A stretch of 33,751 nucleotides of DNA from an uncultured Collinsella sp. GTDB taxonomy: Bacteria > Actinomycetota > Coriobacteriia > Coriobacteriales > Coriobacteriaceae. A program made the translations under genes and the position numbers. Location: contig URWW01000016.1 of assembly GCA_900551665.1 (NCBI GenBank), positions 1-33,751 of the forward strand, in the 5' to 3' direction. Within the stretch, counting starts at the first letter, position 1. Each line of letters begins with the position of its first letter. The notes below the pieces were generated by a model. The model was not told the DNA's origin, ran no database searches, and saw nothing but the letters and a program-made list of their open reading frames with translations. This document shows, piece after piece, positions 6,761 to 14,460 of this stretch.

Positions 6761-8941
6761 ATGGAAGACACTAAGAAAAGCAACGCGATCCCCACGCTGG
6801 AGACCGACGAGCTTGACGCCAAGGTCGTGGAGCGCTTCCGCGGCAAGATCGTGCGCAAGGACCTCACGGCGCTCATGAAGCGCGGTGCCAACGTTCCCAC
6901 GTTCGTGTTGGAGTACCTGTTGGGCATGTACTGCTCCACCGATGACGACGAGGCTGTCGCCCAAGGTGTTGCGCGCATCCGCCGCATCCTCACCGAGAAC
7001 TACGTGCGCCCCGATGAGTCGGAGGCCATCAAGTCCAAGATCCGTGAGAACGGCGTGTACACGATCATCGACAAGGTGCGCGCGCACCTGGACGAGTACA
7101 AGGACTTTTACGTTGCGGACTTTACGAACCTCGCGATCGAGCCTTTTGTGATGCCCGAGGAGTATGTGCGCAACTACAGCAAGATCCTGCAGGGCGGCAT
7201 TTGGTGCATCATGCGCATCGAGTACCGCGTCCCGGGTGAGGACGATTTTGAGGATGCGCTGGCAAACATTTTCGACGAGCAGCCCGCGGCCAAGCCCAAG
7301 GCAAAGGGCAGCAAGAAGCGCGGTCCCGAGGACAGCCCGTTTAACGTGGTGAGCCTTAAGCCCATCCAGATGCCCAACCTCAACCTGGACGAGTTTATCG
7401 AGCTTCGCCAATACTTCACCACTGACGAGTGGATGGGCCTCATCCTGCGTAGCTGCGGCTATGAACCCAGCGCGCTCACGCCCAAGCAGAAGCTCCATTA
7501 CATCGCCCGCCTCATCCCGCTCGCGGAGCGCAACTTCAACCTGTGCGAGCTTGGGCCGCGCGGTACGGGCAAGAGCCATGTGTACAAGGAGGTCTCGCCG
7601 TATTCGATTCTGCTTTCCGGTGGCCAGACCACCACGGCCAACCTGTTCGGCCGTATGAACGCCGGTCGCCGCGCGGGATCCATGGAGCGTGTGGGCTTGG
7701 TGGGCAACTGGGACTGCATCACCTTCGATGAGGTGGCGGGCATGAACTTCAAGGACATGAACGCCATTCAGATCCTCAAGGACTATATGGCCTCCGGCTC
7801 GTTCGCACGTGGCAAGGATCAGCTCAACGCCGACGCCTCCATGGTGTACGAGGGCAACATCAACGACACGGTGCAAAACGTGCTCAAGACGAGCCACCTG
7901 TTCATCCCGTTCCCGCCAGAGTTCCACAACGACTCGGCGTTTTTCGATCGCATCCACCTGTACCTGCCCGGCTGGGAGGTGCCCAAGATGCGCAGCGACC
8001 TGATTACCGACCATTACGGTCTGATCACCGACTGCTTGAGCGAGTTCTGCCGTGAGATGCGTAAGCGCGACTACACGCACCTGCTCGATGAGTACTTCCG
8101 CCTGAATAGCGACTTCAATCGCCGCGACGAGATCGGCGTGCGCAAGACGTTCAGCGGCATGGCCAAGATTCTGTTCCCCGACGAGCGCATGACCAAGGAA
8201 GACGCGCGTATGGTGCTCGAGTACGCCATCGAGGGACGCCGCCGCGTAAAGGAGCAGCTCAAGATCATGGCCGGGATTGAGTTTATCGACGTCGACCTGG
8301 GTTATATGGATGTGGACAACCCGATGGATGCCCGCGTGGTCCCCGTTCCCGAGCAGAGCCAGGATACCCTGGTGTCCGATGGCCCGCTGCTGCCCGGCCA
8401 CGTGTTCGCACTCGGCCATGCCGACGACGGCGAGATGGCCATCTTCAAGCTCGAGAACCGCGCCGTGCGGGGCGACTTCAAGCTCACCACGGAGGGCGTG
8501 GGTTCGCGTCGTGACGTGAAGGACACCATGGAGGCGGCGTTCCGCTTCTTTGAGAACAGCTCCGAGCGCGTGGCGCTGGGTTTACATGCGCTTGAGCGCG
8601 ATTACCTGCTGTATTTCCGCGACCTGCAGGGCAAGGGCCTCTCGTGCGAGGTGAGCCTTGCCGAGTTCGTGGGTCTGTGTTCGGCTGCGAGCGGGCGCCC
8701 GGTGACGCCCGGAATGGCGATCCCCGGCATCCTGCGCATGTCCGGCACCATGGACGAGCTGCGCAACCTGGAGGATATCTTCCGCGTGGCCAAAAACGCC
8801 GGTGCCAAGAAGATCCTGTTGCCCATGGGTAGCATCAAGGATATCCAGAACGTTCCGGCCGAGCTCTTGAGTGGCTTGAGCCCGGTGTTCTACCTGGACG
8901 GGGATGCCGTCGCCGCCGCGCAGGTGGCCTTGGAGTTGTAA
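6761..8941 (+). CDS. brxL: BREX system Lon-like AAA+ protein BrxL
   Basis: BrxL is the Lon-related AAA+ protein of type I BREX; published work shows an ATP-dependent ring that binds DNA. This 726-residue copy has Walker A GPRGTGKS at 265-272, a Walker B with Asp-Glu at 323-324 (CITFDEV) and a C-terminal Lon-like domain from about 540. Aligning by eye to Lon, the Ser of the GPSAG motif may map to EVSLAE, but the catalytic Lys position reads as Glu (RNLEDIF), so the protease dyad looks lost. A GTG at 6755 is in frame, but the GGAG site at 6750-6753 fits the ATG at 6761. The gene diverges from brxA, whereas type I loci usually place brxL last in the same direction. Confidence 0.93.
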   Translation: MEDTKKSNAIPTLETDELDAKVVERFRGKIVRKDLTALMKRGANVPTFVLEYLLGMYCSTDDDEAVAQGVARIRRILTENYVRPDESEAIKSKIRENGVYTIIDKVRAHLDEYKDFYVADFTNLAIEPFVMPEEYVRNYSKILQGGIWCIMRIEYRVPGEDDFEDALANIFDEQPAAKPKAKGSKKRGPEDSPFNVVSLKPIQMPNLNLDEFIELRQYFTTDEWMGLILRSCGYEPSALTPKQKLHYIARLIPLAERNFNLCELGPRGTGKSHVYKEVSPYSILLSGGQTTTANLFGRMNAGRRAGSMERVGLVGNWDCITFDEVAGMNFKDMNAIQILKDYMASGSFARGKDQLNADASMVYEGNINDTVQNVLKTSHLFIPFPPEFHNDSAFFDRIHLYLPGWEVPKMRSDLITDHYGLITDCLSEFCREMRKRDYTHLLDEYFRLNSDFNRRDEIGVRKTFSGMAKILFPDERMTKEDARMVLEYAIEGRRRVKEQLKIMAGIEFIDVDLGYMDVDNPMDARVVPVPEQSQDTLVSDGPLLPGHVFALGHADDGEMAIFKLENRAVRGDFKLTTEGVGSRRDVKDTMEAAFRFFENSSERVALGLHALERDYLLYFRDLQGKGLSCEVSLAEFVGLCSAASGRPVTPGMAIPGILRMSGTMDELRNLEDIFRVAKNAGAKKILLPMGSIKDIQNVPAELLSGLSPVFYLDGDAVAAAQVALEL

Positions 8942-8955
8942 GCGTTTGCACCGCG

Positions 8956-8986
8956 CCTCAATTTGGGGACAGTCCCTAAATTGAGG
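8956..8986. repeat. Long palindromic repeat, copy 1
   Basis: Arms CCTCAATTTGGGGAC and GTCCCTAAATTGAGG form a near-perfect 31-bp palindrome in the gap between brxL and the next gene. It is almost identical to copies at 10377 and 16606. As RNA it would fold into a long hairpin, but without a T-tract it is not a standard terminator. Confidence 0.9.
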
Positions 8987-9018
8987 TGTTTTGCTTGGAA
9001 GACAAGGAGTGACGTGGC

Positions 9019-10362
9019 ATGGAGATGACGCCTGAGCACACGGAGAGCTTCGCCGCGGCGATGGGCGGTGCGCTGGCACAGGGCATGGCCAAGCACGACG
9101 AAGAAAAGCGCGAGAGGGATGAAGAGCGTGAGCGTGCGGAGGAGGCTGCGCGTGAGCGAGAGCGTCTTGTTGAGATCGTGGCGGGTATTGCCCTTGCCGA
9201 CCGCGAGCGCCGGGCGCAGGCGGTGTGCCGTGTGCTCGATGAGGCCCGCTCCAAGGCGTATGACGATATGATGGATGAGCTGAGCTGCGACCCCGAGATG
9301 GTCAAGCCCATCAACTACGTTGAGCGGTACAACGCGCTGCGGTCCGTGGGGGATAGCCGTGTGGTCGTGCAGAAGCTCGAGCTTACGCTCGCTCAGGCGG
9401 ATGCGTTGCTCAAGCGCGCATCTGCGTGCAATCCCGCCAGCGCGCTGGAGCGCGCGGCTGCTGCCTACGCAAAGAGCGCCATGGAGTTTTCTGGCGCCGA
9501 GGTGGGGGAGCCCGATGACGATGTGAGCTCGGAGCTGATCGACCTGCAGCGTTCGCTGGGGGATGGCTTGGTCACGGCTTCTCGCGAGCTGGGCGATGAG
9601 ATGGCGCAGTTGGTGCGGGGCGTGTTCGATGAATGCGCGACCCCTTCTTCTGATGCTGTTGTGCAGGCTGCTGAGCGCGAGCGGGCTCGTCATTTGGAGG
9701 ACGGCGAACGTAACCGGGAACTGGTCGACGCGGTGCTTAGTGCCATCGATGCCGTGCTCAGGGCGGCCGTGGAGAATGCCGAGCAGGTGGCGGGCAAGAA
9801 GTTGACGTTCGATCTGCCCGATGCTTATACGTGCGATGTCTCGCTTGGAGATGTCTCGTCCGCTGAGAAGCTCGGCGAGCTCGCCCGCGAGGTGCGCCGC
9901 TCGTTTGCCACGTTTAAAGAGGTCGTCGCGGACAACGGTGTCTTTGCGGCGTTCGCAGGGACCGGTTCGTTTGGAAATTGCCAGGGCGACATCTGGTTTT
10001 GGGATGACGAGTGCGAATACACGGGCGGTCGTCCCGGGTCGCGCCAGCTCGAGGGCATCGAGTGCGGTGTTGAGGAGGACCGGGGCGGCGACTCGCTGGA
10101 GCGCTGCATCGAGCGCATGCGCGAGTTCAACGCGCGCGAATACTGGGGCATGCTGGACGACGACTTCGCTCAGTACGTCGATGCGTTTTGGTACGGCTTT
10201 GAGCATTATATGCACGAGCTTGGCGAGATTTGCCGCGTGGATATGCGCTCCTTCAAGCGCTATTGCACTGATGTGGACGGTCGCGTGCGCAACGCTTGCT
10301 GGGAGCTCGCGCTGCGCATGGATGACGTGCAGGCTAAGGAGTTTGCGAGGAAGTTCGAGTAG
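9019..10362 (+). CDS. Uncharacterised protein with charged coiled-coil-like N-terminus
   Basis: I do not recognise this 447-residue protein. Residues 25-65 are a run of Glu, Arg and Lys with few hydrophobics (DEEKRERDEERERAEEAA), probably a single charged helix or coiled coil. The middle is helical, and the last third is acidic and rich in aromatic residues (GDIWFWDDECEY, AREYWGMLDDDFAQYVDAFWYGFEHYM). There is no signal peptide, membrane segment or P-loop. An AAGGAG site at 9004-9009 supports the ATG. It follows brxL in the same direction after 77 bp and is flanked on both sides by copies of the same long palindrome, as if it were an inserted module. Given its position, an accessory defence role is possible but unproven. 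Confidence 0.75.
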   Translation: MEMTPEHTESFAAAMGGALAQGMAKHDEEKRERDEERERAEEAARERERLVEIVAGIALADRERRAQAVCRVLDEARSKAYDDMMDELSCDPEMVKPINYVERYNALRSVGDSRVVVQKLELTLAQADALLKRASACNPASALERAAAAYAKSAMEFSGAEVGEPDDDVSSELIDLQRSLGDGLVTASRELGDEMAQLVRGVFDECATPSSDAVVQAAERERARHLEDGERNRELVDAVLSAIDAVLRAAVENAEQVAGKKLTFDLPDAYTCDVSLGDVSSAEKLGELAREVRRSFATFKEVVADNGVFAAFAGTGSFGNCQGDIWFWDDECEYTGGRPGSRQLEGIECGVEEDRGGDSLERCIERMREFNAREYWGMLDDDFAQYVDAFWYGFEHYMHELGEICRVDMRSFKRYCTDVDGRVRNACWELALRMDDVQAKEFARKFE

Positions 10363-10376
10363 GGGAGAGCAAGCCA

Positions 10377-10411
10377 CACCTCAATTTAGGGACAGGCACT
10401 AAATTGAGGTG
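10377..10411. repeat. Long palindromic repeat, copy 2
   Basis: Arms CACCTCAATTTAGGGAC and the complementary ACTAAATTGAGGTG span 35 bp with a slightly degenerate centre. It lies just after the stop of the 9019 gene, so copies 1 and 2 bracket that gene, and copies 2 and 3 bracket the four-gene HEPN operon. Confidence 0.9.
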
Positions 10412-10442
10412 GGCGACGAGCACCCTTCAGGCGATGATAACG

Positions 10443-10469
10443 ACGGAGCCCAACTCAGTTGAGCCCCGT
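10443..10469. terminator. Hairpin between convergent genes
   Basis: ACGGAGCCCAACT pairs with AGTTGAGCCCCGT with two G-U-type pairs, giving a strong 13-bp hairpin between the convergent 9019 and 10511 genes. On the plus strand it is followed by TGTTTGTG, a weak T-rich tail, and on the minus strand there is no real T-tract. It probably ends one or both transcripts. Confidence 0.55.
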
Positions 10470-10510
10470 TGTTTGTGCGTGTTCTTAACTCGACGAATCG
10501 ACCGGCCCTC

Positions 10511-12946
10511 TTACTTGGAATGCTCAAGCAGCCATGCAATGATTTCCGTCTGCCCGCTTTCGCTTGCGGCGTCAAGCAGCTTCTGAATGCGTGCTTTGGT
10601 GAACCAGCCGGAACGGCTTGCCAGGTTATCGAGCGCCTTGAGGTTGCCTGTGCGGACAAGGCATGTCAGAACGTCGAGCTTGTTGCTGCACCAGTTGTCA
10701 TTCGGCTCATCCAGGAAGATGAGAAGGATATCTATGTAGTGGTCATAATATCGGGGGTTCTCTTTATTGTTGTCCATCGGTTTTGCGAACCGCTGCCTCC
10801 AGCAGCTCGAAAAGAGGTCGGTGGGGGCATATTGCTTGAAGAATTTAATAATATCCAATGTGGGTGTCCGGATGTCTCTCGCATCCAAGCCGGAGACTAT
10901 GGCCTCATTCCAAGGAAAACTTGCGATATCTTCGGCTGATAAGATGCCGGATTCCAGCAACTTGGTTGCGCTGTCTAAGTCAAAGCGGCACAGTGAGTCG
11001 CGTTTGCCCTCGAAGCTAATAAATCTGTGCATCAGTCTTTTTGCAATCGCTTTGTTTAAGCTTTGGTCGGTTCTCGCCTCCAGCAATGTGTTGACGGCAT
11101 TGATGTTGCTTGGATCGTTGACAATCAAATTGCCGTCATATGTATAGTTCGGGTCGATTCCTGGCTTGGTTTTCAATATAGTTCGACTTGTCAGCTGACC
11201 GTCAAATAGATTAATCGCATCGGCTAGATTGTCAGTGCGCTTCTTTCCTGACGAGTCTTTTGCACTAAGACATCCATGTGAGTAGCGACGTTTTCTGGTT
11301 TCGAGAGTCTTGGCAGGTGTTCGCTTCTCATCGATTGCTTTGAGTTTGCAATCGAGGTTCGCGCCATGCTCAAGCAATGCCTTGGTTGTTTCGAGGTTGC
11401 CGGAGTACAGGGCTACGTAAAGGGCCGTCGATTCGATTTCGAATTCCCCGAAAAGCTCGTAAAGTTTGTCGATGGCGGCTTTGCCGCAGTTTGCAGCGGC
11501 GCGTTCAAGCAACTCTACGCTGTCCGCCATGGGAACTTTTGTCGCTATCTTTTCCAGATCTGCAAGTTTTGAGCAGTCCCCTGCATCTAGCGCGTCGCAA
11601 GCAGCGGTGATCTTTTGCGGAACGGTGAGCTTTTTTGAATTTCCCGCAGGGGCATTCTGGGCAATTTCATTTAAAAATTCGGCGATCCGTTTTGCCTCCT
11701 TGCTTTCTGCAATGTCGAGAAGGGCGTTTCGATTTGAGCTCGAGATGGCGCCGCAGTCAAACAGGACCTTGAACCTGTCGATATCGTCGTGATAAACGAG
11801 CAGTTTAGCTGCTTCTTGTGCGTACTTTTTTATGTAGGTGCGGTATTTCCTGGCAGTTTTATCATCGAGGTCGATTGGCCACCTCAGGCGATTGATTGCC
11901 ATTTTGAGCTTGTTGGAGTTAGCTCCTTTGACTCGGCTTTTATAGCGCGTATACAAGTCGTCGAGAACCTTCATGTCAAATGATGCGTTTGGGCCCCAGG
12001 CTTCAATAAAGAGGGATTTGTCATCTAGAGAAGGGACGTAGCCGTATATCTTGTACTTTATCTCACCTGTTGAGCTGGACCTTATGACGTATTCAACAGA
12101 AGAATACTTTCGCATATAAAAGAGGTCGATGGCGGGCAGCTTGCAAGAGTCAAATATCTCAACCGTTTCAATCAGCCCAAAGGCTTCTTTTCCGACTTCT
12201 TCCAGGCTGCTGGGCGCCGTGACGCTCCAAGCCCCGAATACGTCGAAGGAATTTCGTCCGATCGTTTTGAGCGTGTTCGGGAGGCTGATTGATGAAACCT
12301 CAAGATTGGCAAAAGCTCTATCAGCGATATGTACAATTCCCTCAGGGATGATTGCATGTTTTTGGATATCGACGTACATAGCGCCATGCACGATCGTGTC
12401 GCGCGGGGCAGTCAGTCCATATCCTAGGAATGTCTCAGCGAGTCTTTCGTCATTGCGCCTCGATGCGCTCTTCGGATCGAATCCCTCGTCTATGCCTACA
12501 TTCAGATATGCGGCTATTATATCGACGCTTGCCGTGTTGCTCAGGTATTCTCCACCACTCTGAAATTCGTCGTTGACAATGATTGCCGAGGGAGGAATGC
12601 TCAGTTCGGCCGCTTTTATCAAGATGTCATCGGAAGAAGTAGGGTCGATGGATTCGATAGCTAGCTTATTCTGTGCATTCGCCCACTCTAGCGTTGCGAC
12701 ATCTAGGGGCTGCGCCCCGTAGATATGATGAGTAAGCGACATGAGATGGGGCACCCCGATCAGCGCGTCACCCAACTCCGTGAAGCCGGAGCGCAGCACC
12801 GCGTTCCATACATCTTCGTCTCTGGTACGGGTTTGCGCTTCGATGTCATTTCTAATTTTTGAGGCAAATAGATCATTCAAATCTCTATGTTTGATAAGGC
12901 ATAGAAGATCATCGAGGTTTTCCTTGGTCCATGTTTTGCCTGTCAT
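10511..12946 (-). CDS. BspA-type leucine-rich repeat and ankyrin-repeat protein
   Basis: This 811-residue protein is the last gene of the HEPN operon. Residues about 195-265 (IIPEGIVHIADRAFANL, SISLPNTLKTIGRNSF, PSSLEEVGKEAF) form LRR_5/BspA-like repeats. Ankyrin-like units follow, the clearest being STALYVALYSGNLETTKALLEHGANLD at about 506-532; others are suggested near 390-425 and at the C-terminus (AASESGQTEIIAWLLEHSK). Such repeats bind proteins. No signal peptide or anchor is seen, so it should be cytoplasmic, unlike many surface BspA proteins. The ATG lies 3 bases after the MoxR stop and its GGAGGA ribosome site overlaps the end of that gene, implying coupled translation. The gene is notably AT-richer than the BREX genes. 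A sensor or target-recognition role is inference. Confidence 0.8.
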   Translation of the reverse strand: MTGKTWTKENLDDLLCLIKHRDLNDLFASKIRNDIEAQTRTRDEDVWNAVLRSGFTELGDALIGVPHLMSLTHHIYGAQPLDVATLEWANAQNKLAIESIDPTSSDDILIKAAELSIPPSAIIVNDEFQSGGEYLSNTASVDIIAAYLNVGIDEGFDPKSASRRNDERLAETFLGYGLTAPRDTIVHGAMYVDIQKHAIIPEGIVHIADRAFANLEVSSISLPNTLKTIGRNSFDVFGAWSVTAPSSLEEVGKEAFGLIETVEIFDSCKLPAIDLFYMRKYSSVEYVIRSSSTGEIKYKIYGYVPSLDDKSLFIEAWGPNASFDMKVLDDLYTRYKSRVKGANSNKLKMAINRLRWPIDLDDKTARKYRTYIKKYAQEAAKLLVYHDDIDRFKVLFDCGAISSSNRNALLDIAESKEAKRIAEFLNEIAQNAPAGNSKKLTVPQKITAACDALDAGDCSKLADLEKIATKVPMADSVELLERAAANCGKAAIDKLYELFGEFEIESTALYVALYSGNLETTKALLEHGANLDCKLKAIDEKRTPAKTLETRKRRYSHGCLSAKDSSGKKRTDNLADAINLFDGQLTSRTILKTKPGIDPNYTYDGNLIVNDPSNINAVNTLLEARTDQSLNKAIAKRLMHRFISFEGKRDSLCRFDLDSATKLLESGILSAEDIASFPWNEAIVSGLDARDIRTPTLDIIKFFKQYAPTDLFSSCWRQRFAKPMDNNKENPRYYDHYIDILLIFLDEPNDNWCSNKLDVLTCLVRTGNLKALDNLASRSGWFTKARIQKLLDAASESGQTEIIAWLLEHSK

Positions 12947-12949
12947 AGT

Positions 12950-14452
12950 CTAGTCCTCCAATGCTTCGACTTCAGCCAATAGATTTAGGTTTCGCTTGTT
13001 GAATAAAAGGTTCTTGTTGTGCTTCTCGTACTCCTCACTTCCAAAGTTGAATACGAATTGAATAGCAAGGGGGTCGCTTGAGAGCTTGGTGATATAGATC
13101 TGGGCCTCCTGAGACCCGTCACCGAATGCGGTGTCGAGGAACTTGAAGCTGTTGTTGATAGCATCCTGCGCCCGGGTTGTTTTGTGCTCGAGCTCCCGCT
13201 TGATTGTTGTGAGGGTTGTTCGGAATAAAGCGCTTGGCTTCTTTTTGCCTCCAGCGCCCTGTGCGATCGCATCGCGGGCTGCCTTGAGCATGTTGAGTCG
13301 CTCATTCTGGACAACCGCGTGATCGCCATAGCGCTTCTTCTTTGAAGCGATCGGTGCCTGCGCTTTATTTTCAAGGTATTCGTTCAGTTTGAGCGCAGGA
13401 TTATCGCTTCGATCTAGACTGTCCCTAAGGTATTTGAGGTCGGATTCTGCATAAGCCAGTGCCTCGCTGAGCTTAACAGCTTTGTGGATGCGCGCACAAG
13501 TGGCGTCGAGCAGCATGCCAACGAGGGCAATGCGCTCGTCGAAGGGCGCTTTCGCGGCTCGTGTTATGCGCTTTTCGCCTCCGTCTCCATTGATGATTTC
13601 CCTGACGTTATAGCTATCTTGGTACTTTCGATAGATCCCGTAATATACGCTGAAGTTTCTCGCGATTGTCGGGTCCTGTAGATAGCGTCCGTACAGATTG
13701 TCTGGTGGATCCATATTGAGATGTTCGTACGCTTGGAGCATGCGCGATAAGTCTTCCCAGCCACGGCTGGTGACAATCTTCGAGCCCCTGGCGCTTGCGC
13801 GCACGTTGTAAAAGTCAGCCGGCTTAGAATCAAGATATGTCGTGATGGCTGGATGGACACCGCTGTAGAGCGCATATTCCTGCCAAGCGGTCAAATCGGG
13901 TTCGATGTCGATCCTCATCAGGCGATCAAGCATGGCGGGGTCGAACTCCCGCGCGGCTCGGTTATACTCCGGCGGGTTTCCTGCAGTCACGATGATCCAG
14001 CCCTCTGGCAGCTGATGTGTGCCAAATGTCTTATATTGCAAGAACTGGAGCATCGAGGGTGCAAGGGTTTCGGAGACGCAGTTGATCTCGTCGAGAAAGA
14101 GAATTCCCTCGGCGACGCCGCTGCTCTTGCGGGCGCGGTGAACAGCGGCGATGATTTCGGACATCGTGTATTCGGAAACGTTGTACTCGCGACCATCGAA
14201 CTCCTCCTTGGCAATGAAGGGCAGGCCGAGCGCGCTCTGCCTAGTGTGATGCGTAATGGAGTAACTGACATAATTGATGCCCGCGCGATCGGCGATCTGC
14301 TCGACAATCGCCGTCTTTCCCACGCCGGGAGGCCCCAACATGATGATGGGCCTTTGCATTCTGAAGGGAATGAGGTAGAGACCGTGGTTGTCTTTCGCAA
14401 GATATGCCTTGATGGCACCCTCGATTTGCTCGCTCGCTTCCTTGATGTTCAT
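12950..14452 (-). CDS. MoxR-type AAA+ ATPase
   Basis: The first 240 residues form a MoxR/dynein-like AAA+ module: Walker A GPPGVGKT at 40-47, Walker B ILFLDEIN at 117-124, a sensor-1 stretch IVTAGNP near 154-160, and DPAMLDRLMRIDI with Arg residues in the position of a sensor/finger. The remaining 260 residues are helical, with a basic stretch around 365-415, and have no family I can name. MoxR ATPases usually act as chaperones paired with a VWA-domain protein, as in RavA-ViaA; here the VWA gene lies directly upstream, 8 bases away. The ribosome site AGGATGAAG lies in that gap. At 500 residues it is longer than a minimal MoxR. Confidence 0.9.
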   Translation of the reverse strand: MNIKEASEQIEGAIKAYLAKDNHGLYLIPFRMQRPIIMLGPPGVGKTAIVEQIADRAGINYVSYSITHHTRQSALGLPFIAKEEFDGREYNVSEYTMSEIIAAVHRARKSSGVAEGILFLDEINCVSETLAPSMLQFLQYKTFGTHQLPEGWIIVTAGNPPEYNRAAREFDPAMLDRLMRIDIEPDLTAWQEYALYSGVHPAITTYLDSKPADFYNVRASARGSKIVTSRGWEDLSRMLQAYEHLNMDPPDNLYGRYLQDPTIARNFSVYYGIYRKYQDSYNVREIINGDGGEKRITRAAKAPFDERIALVGMLLDATCARIHKAVKLSEALAYAESDLKYLRDSLDRSDNPALKLNEYLENKAQAPIASKKKRYGDHAVVQNERLNMLKAARDAIAQGAGGKKKPSALFRTTLTTIKRELEHKTTRAQDAINNSFKFLDTAFGDGSQEAQIYITKLSSDPLAIQFVFNFGSEEYEKHNKNLLFNKRNLNLLAEVEALED

Positions 14453-14460
14453 ACTTCATC

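Noticed and set aside
6494..8419. A 641-codon minus-strand frame opposite brxL
   Set aside because: It is antisense to a brxL gene with clear Walker motifs and runs into the brxA promoter region, ending with no gene-like features.
8956..8986. Long palindrome considered as a Rho-independent terminator for brxL
   Set aside because: There is no T-tract after the stem, and the same element occurs in places without a gene end, so it is better treated as a repeat.
10511..12946. LRR/ankyrin protein considered as a surface adhesin, as for many BspA proteins
   Set aside because: There is no signal peptide, sorting motif or membrane segment, and translation is coupled to a cytoplasmic MoxR ATPase.
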